Positions 8,378-17,478 of a stretch of 47,541 bases of DNA are shown one piece after another. Within the stretch, counting starts at the first letter, position 1. Each line of letters begins with the position of its first letter. Under the pieces are notes generated by a model. The model made no database searches and was not told the DNA's origin. It was given only the letters and a program-made list of their open reading frames with translations. The stretch is from Microscillaceae bacterium (GTDB taxonomy: Bacteria; Bacteroidota; Bacteroidia; Cytophagales; Microscillaceae), in assembly GCA_012031215.1 (NCBI GenBank), contig JAAUUB010000009.1, forward strand, positions 1 through 47,541. The letters run 5' to 3'. A program made the position numbers and the translations under genes.

Positions 8378-9679
8378 TTATAAACGGCGGGCCGCCTTTT
8401 TTTGGGCCCAGTTACGTATGGCTTTGTGATAAGCCCGGGCCACTTCGGCGAGCCAGTTTGGAATTTTTTGGCCATTATAATCCAGTTGCCGGTATTGCCA
8501 TTGTGCCAGGGCCGCCGGGTGGTCTTGGTACAGAGGCTCCAGATAGGCCAAGGGCCCATACACCCGCCGGGCCAGGGTCAGGTTGCGGTGATATACCCCC
8601 GGGGCAGCTGTGGGCAAGGCGTGCTGGCGCAGAAAATCCTGTTGATGTGGCTCCCGCACTGGTTTAATCTGCAAATTTGCTTCAATGCTTGTCAATACTG
8701 TCTGGCATACCTCAATAGATTCGGCAAGATGCGCTGTAAGCAGGAGACGCAGGAGATGAAAGCGGGCTTCGGGCTTTTGCAGTTCTCCGGCTTCAAAACT
8801 ACCCCCCACAAAGGCCATGCTTTCCTGCTTTTGGGTAGGCTTTTGCCAGGGTTGGTTGGCCGCATCTACATTATAATGAATGATGAGGGTAAGATGGGGT
8901 GCAAAGGCATTGATTTTTTGCACCCGGGCTTCAAAATCCCGCTTTTGAAAGGTCTCAAAAAAAGCTTTTTGGGCCGTCAGCCCGGCCAGGTTTTGCCCTG
9001 CTTTTTGCAGCGAATCACGGTAGGTGGCCCACCATTCCTGGTACGGAATGTCCAAGGCAGTGAGCCCAAAGGCTGAACGGGTGAGCAATACTTCGGCACC
9101 GTCTTGCATCAAGGCATCGGCCAGGAGACGGGCGGTAAACCAATTCAGTTCAGACTCAAAGACTGCCACCGTTTTTCCATCCGGCATTTTTATTTTGAGG
9201 TATTTTCCTTCCAACTGGGCCATTGCCATGTCGCCGGCAATGTGGCCAGGGTCCAGGGCAATCCGCCAGCCCCGCAGGGGCAGGTTGGCAGTAGGCGGCG
9301 GGAAAAAACGAGGCGAGGGGAGCGCCCCCGAAGGCAGCCTCGGATAAGCAAGCTCAGCGGCCCCGGGTGCGTGCTGAAGCCATTGTTGGTAGGCTAGTAA
9401 ATCTTCCCAGGGCAGAAAAAACTCCGCACTGTATTTTTCACTTTTGGGTGCCGAAGCAAAAAGCCGAATGCCCTCCTGGCTGATTTGCACCTGGGAGGCC
9501 AGGGCTTTATTTTTAAGAATTTGAGTGTGCAGTTTTTGGGTATAATGCCATTGCAACGAATCTTGCTGGGCCACCGTCCAGGTGGGGGTTTGTGGCTGAC
9601 AGGCCACGATGGTCCCGTGAATCCAAAGAATTCCTACGGTAAAAAAATGTTTTGCCCTCGCCAAAGTCTTTCTATCCAT
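8378..9679 (-). CDS. N-acetylmuramoyl-L-alanine amidase (Amidase_3)-like lipoprotein
   Basis: A 433-residue lipoprotein. The start MDRKTLARAKHF at 9679 yields a lipoprotein signal whose lipobox is TIVAC, so it should be membrane-anchored in the periplasm. The middle carries the zinc amidase pattern: IALDPGHIAG (first His, ~residue 155), VAVFESELNWFTARLLADAL (Glu) and LTLIIHYNVDA, the counterpart of SIHAN. The segment GAEVLLTRS also matches the family. These enzymes cut the bond between muramic acid and L-Ala in peptidoglycan. The N-terminal ~130 residues and the C-terminal ~120 residues are not recognised, and spacing between motifs is longer than in AmiC-type enzymes, so substrate could differ. 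It is divergent from the GT9 gene, only 28 bp away. Confidence 0.7.
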   Translation of the reverse strand: MDRKTLARAKHFFTVGILWIHGTIVACQPQTPTWTVAQQDSLQWHYTQKLHTQILKNKALASQVQISQEGIRLFASAPKSEKYSAEFFLPWEDLLAYQQWLQHAPGAAELAYPRLPSGALPSPRFFPPPTANLPLRGWRIALDPGHIAGDMAMAQLEGKYLKIKMPDGKTVAVFESELNWFTARLLADALMQDGAEVLLTRSAFGLTALDIPYQEWWATYRDSLQKAGQNLAGLTAQKAFFETFQKRDFEARVQKINAFAPHLTLIIHYNVDAANQPWQKPTQKQESMAFVGGSFEAGELQKPEARFHLLRLLLTAHLAESIEVCQTVLTSIEANLQIKPVREPHQQDFLRQHALPTAAPGVYHRNLTLARRVYGPLAYLEPLYQDHPAALAQWQYRQLDYNGQKIPNWLAEVARAYHKAIRNWAQKKAARRL

Positions 9680-9687
9680 TATTTTTG
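9680..9687 (+). promoter_or_regulatory. Possible -7 box for the GT9 gene
   Basis: TATTTTTG matches TAnnTTTG 20 bases before the GT9 start. The nearest upstream TTG (9652-9654) is 25 bases away, longer than usual, so the match is only moderate. Confidence 0.3.
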
Positions 9688-9707
9688 TCCTATTATGCTT
9701 TATCAAA

Positions 9708-10694
9708 ATGCCCAACAAAACTTATCATAAAATTTTAATCATCCAAACGGCCTTTCTGGGGGATGTCATATTGGCTACGGCGCTTATTGAGAAATTGTAT
9801 CAGCATTTTCCGACGGCCCAGCTTGATTTTCTTTTGCGCAAGGGCAATGAGGGCCTGCTCCAGGGGCACCCCAAGCTTCGGCAGATATTGATTTGGGATA
9901 AAAAACAGCGCAAACTGCCCCACCTCTGGCAAATCATCCGGCGGGTGCGGGCCGAGCGCTACGATTTGCTTGTCAATTTGCATCGCTTTGCCTCCAGCGG
10001 CCTCATTACGGCATTTTCGCGGGCGGGCTATACCGTAGGTTTTCGCAAAAATCCCTGGTCTTTTGCTTTCCATCACCGGGTAAGGCATCTGTTTGGCGAT
10101 GGCACCCACGAGGTGAGCCGTAATTTGTCATTAATTTCCCATCTTACGGATGCGGCCCTGGTAAAGCCGCGCTTGTATCCCCAGCCCGCCGATACCGCCC
10201 GGGTAGAAACATTAAAGAAGAAGCCCTATTTCTGCCTTGCCCCCACTTCGGTTTGGTTTACCAAACAGTGGCCCGCCGAAAAATGGATTGCTTTGTGTGA
10301 TTTGCTCCCGGCCTCTCACCCGGTTTATTTGTTGGGAGCCCCGGATGATGTGTCCCAATGCCAGGCCATTCAGGGCCGCACGCAGCATCCCGATGTGCAA
10401 GTATTGGCCGGGCAATTGTCTCTTCTGGCTTCGGCGGCCTTGATGGCCGATGCCCGAATGAACTTTGTGAACGATTCGGCGCCTTTGCACTTGGCTTCGG
10501 CCGTAAACGCCCCCACTACGGCCATTTTTTGCTCTACCCTTCCGTCGTTTGGCTTTGGGCCTTTGGCCGATGAGCACCGGGTGATTGAGGCCAGGCCTTC
10601 GCCCCATTGTCGTCCTTGTGGCAGTCATGGGCATCAGGCCTGTCCCCGGCAGCATTTTAAGTGTGCCTTTGATATTGCCCCCGAACAGGCTTAG
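9708..10694 (+). CDS. Glycosyltransferase family 9 (heptosyltransferase-like)
   Basis: A 328-residue GT-B glycosyltransferase of family 9, which transfers ADP-heptose or a related sugar to the lipopolysaccharide inner core on the cytoplasmic face. Diagnostic features are ILIIQTAFLGDVILATALIEKL near the N terminus (the family has a conserved Asp and small residues here), YDLLVNLHRFASS, the nucleotide-sugar region LAPTSVWFTKQWPAEKWIAL, and NDSAPLHLASAVNAPTTAIF. It ends in a Cys/His-rich stretch (HCRPCGSHGHQACPRQHFKCAFDI), a usual C-terminal trait of WaaF/WaaC-like proteins. The 3' end overlaps the 3' end of convergent hflX by 4 bp. Donor and acceptor cannot be set from sequence. Confidence 0.9.
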   Translation: MPNKTYHKILIIQTAFLGDVILATALIEKLYQHFPTAQLDFLLRKGNEGLLQGHPKLRQILIWDKKQRKLPHLWQIIRRVRAERYDLLVNLHRFASSGLITAFSRAGYTVGFRKNPWSFAFHHRVRHLFGDGTHEVSRNLSLISHLTDAALVKPRLYPQPADTARVETLKKKPYFCLAPTSVWFTKQWPAEKWIALCDLLPASHPVYLLGAPDDVSQCQAIQGRTQHPDVQVLAGQLSLLASAALMADARMNFVNDSAPLHLASAVNAPTTAIFCSTLPSFGFGPLADEHRVIEARPSPHCRPCGSHGHQACPRQHFKCAFDIAPEQA

Positions 10695-11878
10695 AGGGCT
10701 TCATCTGAAAAATCAAAATCAGGAATCAACTGATTAGGATAAAGCCCCTGGTATCGCTCGGCCACCATTTCGTAAAGCATCTGGCGCAACTCATCCAGAT
10801 GGAGATTTTTTTGGGCCGAGATGCCCAGTGTTTTTTCGTGCTCGCGCGTAGAGGCCTTGATATGACGCTCGTGCGCGGGCAAGAGGTCCAGCTTGTTAAA
10901 AACCAGTAAGGTAGGCTTATTGGCCGCCCCTATTTCGGCCAGCGTTTGGTTGACCACCTCCACCTGCTCTTCGCAATCGGGCGAGGCTATGTCGGCTACG
11001 TGAATGAGCAAATCGGCTTCGGTGATTTCATCGAGGGTAGATTTGAAGCTTTCAATCAAGAGGGTAGGCAACTTTCGGATAAAACCCACCGTGTCGGTAA
11101 GCAGAAAGGGTAGTTGATGGAGTACTACTTTGCGCACGGTAGAGTCAACCGTGGCAAAGAGCTTGTTTTCGGCAAAAACTTCTGATTTGGAAAGTAATTG
11201 CATGAGCGTAGATTTGCCAACATTGGTATAACCGACCAAGGCCACGCGCACAGTTTGGGTGCGGGCTTTGCGGCGAGTAGTGCTTTGCTGGTCTATTTTA
11301 TCCAGTTTTTGGCGCAACAAAGCAATTTTATCTTTGACAATACGGCGGTCGGTTTCGAGTTCTTTTTCTCCGGGCCCCCGCATCCCAATGCCGCCTTTTT
11401 GCTTGGAGAGGTGAGTCCACATACGGGTCAGGCGGGGCAGGAGGTATTGATACTGGGCCAGCTCGACCTGGGTTTTGGCCTGGACGGTGCGGGCACGGTG
11501 CGAAAAAATGTCCAGAATGAGCAAGCTACGGTCCAGGATTTTGGTTTTGGCTTCGTCAATCACAGTACCATTGATGGCCCGCTCGAGATTACGTACTTGC
11601 GAAGGGCTGAGGTCATCATCAAAAATGACGATGTCAATTTCCTGTTCTTTGACAAACTCCGTGAGCTCCATCAACTTGCCCTTGCCCAAAAAAGTCTTAC
11701 TGTCGGGTTTTTCAAGCCTTTGCACGAAAGTTTGCTTTACATTGAGGGCCAGGGTTTGGGCTAAAAAAGCCAGTTCATCCAGATGCGCCTGGGCGGTGAT
11801 AGGGTCTTGTCGGTCTTGAATCACCGCCACCAGCACAGCGGTTTCGGCGGGTTTGGCCGTGAGATGGTATTTGGTCAT
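10691..11878 (-). CDS. hflX: GTPase HflX
   Basis: Ribosome-associated GTPase that splits stalled or heat-damaged 70S ribosomes. The 395-residue protein has the HflX N-terminal domain (FLGKGKLMELTEFV, IFDDDLSPSQVRNLE, ILDIFSHRARTVQAK, QYQYLLPRLTRMW), the signature GGIGMRGPGEKELETDRR and a coiled linker. The G domain shows VALVGYTNVGKSTLM (P-loop), LLTDTVGFIRKLP (G3) and VFNKLDLL (G4). The start at 11878 (MTKYHLTAKPAETAVLVAV) is the usual one. A TATCTTTG box lies 8-15 bases upstream of the start, so the transcript may be nearly leaderless. Confidence 0.95.
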   Translation of the reverse strand: MTKYHLTAKPAETAVLVAVIQDRQDPITAQAHLDELAFLAQTLALNVKQTFVQRLEKPDSKTFLGKGKLMELTEFVKEQEIDIVIFDDDLSPSQVRNLERAINGTVIDEAKTKILDRSLLILDIFSHRARTVQAKTQVELAQYQYLLPRLTRMWTHLSKQKGGIGMRGPGEKELETDRRIVKDKIALLRQKLDKIDQQSTTRRKARTQTVRVALVGYTNVGKSTLMQLLSKSEVFAENKLFATVDSTVRKVVLHQLPFLLTDTVGFIRKLPTLLIESFKSTLDEITEADLLIHVADIASPDCEEQVEVVNQTLAEIGAANKPTLLVFNKLDLLPAHERHIKASTREHEKTLGISAQKNLHLDELRQMLYEMVAERYQGLYPNQLIPDFDFSDEAL

Positions 11879-11885
11879 ATTTGCA

Positions 11886-11893
11886 CAAAGATA
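11886..11893 (-). promoter_or_regulatory. -7 box close to the hflX start
   Basis: On the minus strand this reads TATCTTTG, a full match to TAnnTTTG, ending 8 bases before the ATG. No TTG is found at the expected upstream distance. If used, transcription would begin at or next to the start codon. Confidence 0.35.
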
Positions 11894-12010
11894 AGGAAAT
11901 TAGCGGTTTTCCGAGTGGAAGCCCACCCAAAGGCACGGAGGCCTGGCGAAGAAAAATGAAGCTCCTGAGTCATTAACGAATAATTAAATTTAGGTAGAAA
12001 TATAACAAAA

Positions 12011-12040
12011 AAACCGATTTAAACGTCTAAAAATTGGTTT
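12011..12040. repeat. Inverted repeat upstream of the polysaccharide genes
   Basis: AAACCGATTT (12011-12020) and AAATTGGTTT (12031-12040) form a 10 bp stem with one G-T wobble around a 10-base loop. It lies 77 bases before the first polysaccharide gene at 12117 in an otherwise AT-rich leader. It could be an operator or a leader-RNA stem; no T-run follows that would make it a plain terminator. Confidence 0.5.
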
Positions 12041-12116
12041 GTTTGTTAGCTACTTGTTAAAGCCTTCTTGTTTGCCCGAAGTGCTTTAATCGTTTCTCTA
12101 AACAAAACAGGTGTGT

Positions 12117-13280
12117 ATGCGCGTTGCCATTGTGTTAAATACTTCGTGGAACATTTACAATTTTCGCCAGGGACTTGTAAAATCTATTTTAGCGGAAGGT
12201 CATCAGGTCATTGCGATTGCGCCCCGGGATGATTATTCGGAACATTTGATTGCCCTGGGTTGCGAATATTACCCCGTAAAGCTTGAAAACAAAGGCTCAA
12301 ATCCGCTGCGCGACTTGGGCTATATGCACCAGCTCTACCGCATCTACAAAAAAGTGAATCCCGACGTGGTGCTTCAGTTTACCATAAAGCCTAATATTTA
12401 TGGCACTTTGGCAGCTTTTCCGCTGCGCAAGTTGGTGGTCAATAATGTCTGTGGACTGGGCACGGTCTTTTTGCACGATACCCTTACGGCCAAGATTGCC
12501 CGAATGCTTTACAAATTTTCGTTTCGCCTGCCCAAGCGGGTATTTTTTCAGAACGAGGACGACCGCAATCTTTTCCTGGAAAAAAGGCTCATCCGTGAAA
12601 AAGCTACTGATTTGGTGCCTGGTTCAGGTATTCCTTTGCATCTTTTTACGCCGCGCCCCTTTCAACGCAATCATCCTTTTACTTTCCTGATGGTGGCGCG
12701 TTTGCTCTATGACAAGGGGCTACGCGAGTATATCGAGGCCATCCGTATTTGCCAGGCCCAGGGCATCCAGGCCCGCTTTTGCCTGCTGGGGTCCTTAGAA
12801 AGTGATAAACGCCTGGGTATTTCGTGTGAATTGTTGCAGAAATGGGTAGCCGAAGGCTTAATAGAATACCTTGGTACAACCGACGATGTGCCCTCGGTGT
12901 TGGCCAAAGCGGATTGTGTGGTACTCCCTTCTTACCGGGAAGGAACCCCCCGGGCTTTGCTTGAAGCGGCCAGTATGGCCAAGCCTTTGATTACTACGGA
13001 CATTGCGGGTTGTCGCCAAACGGTGGAGGATGGCTGCAATGGCTTCTTGTGCGAGGTCAAAAACGGCCCTGATTTAGCCCAAAAGATGCTCAAAATGTAT
13101 CACCTCGATGATGCAAGCCTCAAGAGAATGGGAGAAGCCAGCCGCCAAAAGGTAGAGGCAGAATTTGATGAGCAAATTGTGATTAAAAAATACCTTTCTA
13201 TCTTGCGCTCTTATGAGGTACTGAAGCGCCGCCGAGTGGGAAAAGTCCCTCCTAAAAATCCCCAACTGATGCCTGTCTGA
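12117..13280 (+). CDS. GT4-family glycosyltransferase
   Basis: A 387-residue GT-B retaining glycosyltransferase. The start at 12117 (MRVAIVLNTSWNIYNFRQGL) matches the PglA/WbnH-like group, whose members add N-acetylhexosamine-type sugars to undecaprenyl-linked intermediates at the inner membrane. The C-terminal half has FTFLMVARLLYDKGLREYIE, the E-x7-E site SYREGTPRALLEAASMAKPL and TTDIAGCRQTVEDGCNG, typical of donor binding. A hydrophobic GTLAAFPLRKLVVNNVCGLG segment probably binds the membrane. It is the first gene of the polysaccharide block, 89 bp before the Wza-like gene. The exact sugar is unknown. Confidence 0.88.
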   Translation: MRVAIVLNTSWNIYNFRQGLVKSILAEGHQVIAIAPRDDYSEHLIALGCEYYPVKLENKGSNPLRDLGYMHQLYRIYKKVNPDVVLQFTIKPNIYGTLAAFPLRKLVVNNVCGLGTVFLHDTLTAKIARMLYKFSFRLPKRVFFQNEDDRNLFLEKRLIREKATDLVPGSGIPLHLFTPRPFQRNHPFTFLMVARLLYDKGLREYIEAIRICQAQGIQARFCLLGSLESDKRLGISCELLQKWVAEGLIEYLGTTDDVPSVLAKADCVVLPSYREGTPRALLEAASMAKPLITTDIAGCRQTVEDGCNGFLCEVKNGPDLAQKMLKMYHLDDASLKRMGEASRQKVEAEFDEQIVIKKYLSILRSYEVLKRRRVGKVPPKNPQLMPV

Positions 13281-13369
13281 GAGCAGCCCTCAGGAATTGC
13301 TGGTTTTTTTAGTGAGTTTGTACTGAGTTTGGTTAGTTTTGCGGGCGTGATGCTTTTCTGTACAGATTC

Positions 13370-14205
13370 ATGAAAAAATACCTAAATAGCCTGGCTTTTA
13401 TTGTTGGCTTGTTTGGTTGTCAGGTGTACAACCAGAACATAATGTTCCGAACCAAAGAATCTATTATCACCCAGCAAGATTCTATCCGTGCTGTACAAAA
13501 TAGTACCGAACGCAATTACCTTATTCAAAAAAATGACATTATTGAGGTGCGGGTCTTTACCGATAGCGGAGAAGTGATCATAGACCCGCCCCGGGTTGGG
13601 GATGTGAATAATTTACAAAATCAGTTATTACAGCCTGGCTTCCAAAACCAACCTGTCATTGGCGAGGGCACGGCCGGAAATACCCTCCCTTTGCAGTTTC
13701 CCAATTTTCTGGTCAAGCAAGATGGCTTTGCCAAGCTCCCTAAGGTTGGCGAAGTGAAGTTGGAAGGGCTGACACTGGACCAAGCCGACCGCCTGCTGGA
13801 GCAAAGATTTGAAGCGTTTTATCCCGGACCCTTTGTGCGCACCCGCTACACCAACAAACGGGTTTTTGTCTTTAAAGGAAATACAGGCACTATTTACCCG
13901 CTGAGAAATGAAAAATCAGTCTGATTGAAGTATTGACCCAAACGGGGGGCATGTCCGAAAATCTTCGGGCCTCCAATATTCGCCTGATAAGGGGCGATTT
14001 GAGCGACCCTTCCGTGTATCTCATTAATTTAAAAACTTTTGAAGGGCTAAGCCAACAAAATCTGACGATTGAGCCTAATGACATCGTTTATGTAGAACCA
14101 ATTCGTAAGAGTTTCTTAGAAGCCCTGCGCGACATCACGCCCATACTGAGCTTTCTGACCACCACCCTTACGTTTATTTTATTGGTAGATAATATCAGCA
14201 ACTAA
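13370..14205 (+). CDS. Wza-like polysaccharide export lipoprotein (one frameshift)
   Basis: Outer-membrane/periplasmic export protein of the Poly_export/SLBB type, which forms the secretion channel together with a Wzc-like kinase. The N terminus MKKYLNSLAFIVGLFGCQ is a lipoprotein signal with lipobox LFGC. Residues ~45-80 (YLIQKNDIIEVRVF) begin the export domain, and DGFAKLPKVGEVKLEGLTLDQADRLL is its typical second part. The frame breaks at the A-run 13911-13915 (one short). Restoring it turns LRNEKSV-stop into LRNEKISLIEVLTQTGG and continues through NDIVYVEPI to a C-terminal hydrophobic helix (LSFLTTTLTFILLVDNI), giving 278 residues. The terminal helix suggests a second membrane contact. The Wzc-like gene begins 13 bp downstream. 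Confidence 0.9.
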
Positions 14206-14218
14206 GTTTGAAGCGCCC

Positions 14219-16688
14219 TTGAATAAGCAAACCCAGATTTTGACCAATTCAGCCCAACAACCAACGGGCGGAAATGATGCCTTCAATGAAATTGATTTGG
14301 GTAAGATTTTGGGCATCCTCCGAAAAAGTATCCCCTGGATTATTCTCCTCAATGCCCTGAGCATTCTGGGTGCTTATACATATTTACGATACTACAAGCC
14401 CATTTATGAATCAAGCTCCAGTCTTAAGCTGACCATCAAAAACCAATCATCTTTGCAAGGCATCTACGGGATATTGGGCGCAAACAACGATGATAATCTG
14501 AAGCAACTTGCGGGAGAAATTGAGTTTATTCGCTCCGACATTATCATAGATGAAATCATTCGTAAGCTCAAGCTCGACATTAGCTACCACACACAAGGCA
14601 ATTTTCTGGATAGTGAGATTTACCCACATAGCCCCTTCCAGATAGAGGCCGAGGTCTTAAATCCGGCCTTTTGTAACCAAAAAATTTTTGTGCGATTTCT
14701 CAATGATAAATCCTACCAGTTGCGCTATGCCCGGGGCGAAGAAGAATACCAACAAACATTTCGCATTGGCAAAAGCATCAACACCCCGGATTTCAAACTA
14801 ATGGTGAGTTTTCGCAATGCCTACCAGAAAGAAATGTCGGCCCAAAACTACTTCTTTATTGTTTATAGCAAACCAGCCTTACAAGCCAATCTTCGTAAAA
14901 ACCTTAAAGTAGGCATCACCAAGCCCGAAGCCCGCATCATTGATATTTCTTTTACCGACCATACCCCGGCCAAAGCCCAACATATCGTTGCGGCCATTGA
15001 TTCGGCTTACATGGAAAAAAGCGTAGAAGAGAAAAACAAATCTAATCGCCAGCAAATTTCTTTTCTGAATGACCAACTCAAGCAATTTGAAGATTCACTC
15101 ACTTTGTATGAATCTCAAATTCAGAACTTTTTTCTTGAAAATAAAACCAAAAACATAGACGATAAGCTCGAGAAATCTATTCAAAACATAGAAAAACTGG
15201 TAGCCGAGAAACAAAGGCTGGCCAAAAACTTAGCCTTTTGCGCGAGCTGGAGCAGTTGGTGGTGCAGGAAGCCCCGCTCAAAGACTTTATGCCGCTGGTG
15301 CCTTTCTTAGAAAATGACAATATTGGCCAGCAAATACAATCTTTTTATAAGCGCATCGAGGACCGTGAGTTGCTCAAAATCCAGGAAAATGTGGATAAAA
15401 ACAACACCTACCGGGCCAAAAAGCTTAATATGCAAGTGCAACTAGACCGGGAGACCCTCCTGGAGTTGGTCATGGCCAATAAAAAACTACTTTATGAGCA
15501 GTTGAGCGAAGCAAATGCCCAATTGATTGAGGTAGAAAACTCACTTGTGGGCCTTCCCTCTAAGGGCCGTGAGTTTAACCGTATTAACCGCCTTTACAGT
15601 CAATTTGACCAATACTACGCCAGCTTGCTCAACAAACGCACGGAGATAAAAATTGCCGAAGCGGGCATCGTGCCGGAGTTCATTATCCTCTCCCCGGCCA
15701 GCCTTCCCCAGATACCAATTGCCCCGGTAAAGTTTCAATTCTATGCCATTGCGGGGGCTTTGGGTTTTTTTCTGAGCCTGGTGATGGTAGCCGGGCGCTA
15801 CCTGGCGCACAATACCATTACCAACCAGGCGGAGCTCGAGCGCCTGGTATCGGCTCCGGTCTTGGGCATTATTCCCGAATACCGCAAAACCAAGCTCAAA
15901 CACACCAAACTGGTGGTCTCCCAAAACCCCAAATCTTCTATCAATGAAGCCCTGCGCTCCGTGAGGACCAACCTGGATTATATGCTGCCCAGTGGCAAAG
16001 GCCTGTACAATGCGGAGGGTTGCATTGTCTTTTCTATCACCTCTACCATCAGCGGCGAAGGAAAAACTTTTGTTGCATCAAACCTGGGGGGCATCATCGC
16101 AATGGCCAACCTAAAAGTAATTATTCTGGACTTTGATATGCGCAAGCCCAAACTCCATCTGGCCTTCAATGCCGAAAACCAGCAAGGTGTCAGCAGCATC
16201 CTGATTGGCAAGAAGACGGTTGAGGAGTGTATGCAACCAACCGAAATCGGTAATCTATTTTTTATTTTCCTCCGGCCCTACCCCCCCCCAATCCCTCCGA
16301 GCTGATTTTACGCGAAGATTTTGAAATGCTCATTGATTCGCTCCGGCCCCAGTTTGACATTATCATCATCGATACCCCCCCGGTGGGCCTGGTTACAGAT
16401 GGGATTCTGATTATGCAGAACGTAGATGTGCCCATTTATGTCTTAAAAGCCAATTACTCCAAGAAAATATTTACCAAGAATATCAATCGCCTCATTCAGA
16501 CCAATAATTTTAGCAACCTGGCCGTTATTCTGAATGCCGTCAAGAGAACCCGTGCTGGTTATGGCTACGGCGGCTATGGCTATGGTGGCTATGGCTATGG
16601 CTACGGCGGCTATTACGAGGATGAGAAAGAAGGAAGATGGGCCAAAATCTGGAAAAGGCTCTTCAAGAAAGCAGATAAAGAAATATGA
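14219..16688 (+). CDS. Wzc-like bacterial tyrosine autokinase (frame broken twice)
   Basis: Co-polymerase and BY-kinase controlling length and export of capsule/exopolysaccharide. The N-terminal Wzz domain starts with a membrane segment (IPWIILLNALSILGAYTYL) and has a long periplasmic coiled region with a second membrane helix (FQFYAIAGALGFFLSLVMVAG). The cytoplasmic kinase shows Walker A STISGEGKTF, Walker A' VIILDFDMRKP and Walker B IIIIDTPPVG, then a Gly/Tyr cluster (16557-16616) as autophosphorylation tail. Frames break at 15236-15239 (T4, one short; restores NLAFLRELEQLV) and between 16265 and 16289, where a T-run and a 9-C run together appear to carry two extra bases (restores SGPTPPNPSEL). 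The corrected protein is ~822 residues, the usual size. The stop overlaps the phosphatase start by 4 bp. Confidence 0.92.
16557..16616 (+). repeat. Gly-Tyr codon repeat encoding the Wzc tyrosine cluster
   Basis: Twenty codons alternate Gly and Tyr (GGY/GY units, repeats of GGCTAT and variants), giving nine tyrosines, followed by an acidic EDEKEG stretch. In BY-kinases a C-terminal tyrosine cluster is autophosphorylated in trans; this one is unusually regular. The repeat could vary in length by slippage. Confidence 0.8.
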
Positions 16689-17443
16689 TACAATTTTCAA
16701 TCCGGCATTTTCTTCGTAAAAGATTTTATGAGCATGCCGAAGAAATAGTGAAATCGCCCTTTCGGGTGGATGTTCACTCTCACTTATTACCGGGCATTGA
16801 TGATGGTGCCCGCACTTTAGAAGAAAGCCTCGGACTTTTGAAGGGCTTCTGGCAAATGGGCTATCAAAAGGTTATCACTACCCCGCATATTATGGGTGAT
16901 TTTTATCGAAACACCCCTGCCATCATTCGTCAGAAGGAAGAGGAAGTGAGGAAGGCGCTGCTCGAGGCCGGCATACCTATCGCCCTGGAGGCCGCCGCCG
17001 AATATTATCTGGATGAATGGTTTATTCATCTGCTCGAGCAACGCAAGGAAATACTCACTTTTGGGAATAAATACTTGCTGTTTGAAACGGGCTTTGCCAA
17101 TATGCCACATCAACTTTTTGAAGTCATCTTTGAGATGCAAACCCAGGGCTACCAACCCATTTTGGCCCATCCCGAGCGTTATGTTTATCTTCAGGAGAAT
17201 CCAAACAAGCTCGATAAAATCGTGGAACGGGGCGTAGGCTTGCAAATCAATCTTAATTCGCTCAATGGCTTTTATGGACCGACCGTCAAAGAGCTGGCCG
17301 AAAAAATCTTGGCAAGCTACCCCGTGAAATTATTGGGTTCTGACTGCCACAAGCAGGCCCATTTAGAAAATCTGCGCAAAATCTTGGCTCTGCCGCGTCT
17401 CCAAAAGTGGAACCAGCCTACACTATTGAACCATAGTTTGTAG
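16685..17443 (+). CDS. CpsB/YwqE-type tyrosine-protein phosphatase (PHP family)
   Basis: A 252-residue manganese-dependent PHP-fold phosphatase that removes phosphate from the BY-kinase tyrosine cluster. The metal ligands are visible: VDVHSHLLPGIDDGA (HxH and the Asp pair), VITTPHIMGDFY, LAHPERYVYL and LLGSDCHKQAH. Family length is ~250, so it is complete. The start ATG overlaps the stop of the kinase gene (ATGA), which shows translational coupling and supports the assignment of the kinase as its substrate. A basic N-terminal extension (FLRKRFYEHAEEIVKSPF) of ~20 residues precedes the catalytic domain. Confidence 0.93.
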   Translation: MIQFSIRHFLRKRFYEHAEEIVKSPFRVDVHSHLLPGIDDGARTLEESLGLLKGFWQMGYQKVITTPHIMGDFYRNTPAIIRQKEEEVRKALLEAGIPIALEAAAEYYLDEWFIHLLEQRKEILTFGNKYLLFETGFANMPHQLFEVIFEMQTQGYQPILAHPERYVYLQENPNKLDKIVERGVGLQINLNSLNGFYGPTVKELAEKILASYPVKLLGSDCHKQAHLENLRKILALPRLQKWNQPTLLNHSL

Positions 17444-17448
17444 CTTTG
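17441..17448 (+). promoter_or_regulatory. Possible -7 box before the SDR gene
   Basis: TAGCTTTG matches TAnnTTTG and spans the stop codon of the phosphatase gene. The nearest TTG upstream is only 12 bases away, so this is a weak internal promoter candidate. Confidence 0.25.
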
Positions 17449-17478
17449 AACAAAAATTGAAAGCTTTAAACCAAGACC

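Noticed and set aside
13290-13325. Weak hairpin with T-run after the GT4 gene
   Set aside because: Only four base pairs can form beside a 7-T run, so a terminator call is not supported.
13334-13341. TAGTTTTG box before the Wza-like gene
   Set aside because: The nearest usable TTG is only 13 bases upstream, and the gene can be cotranscribed with GT4, so I did not list it as a promoter.
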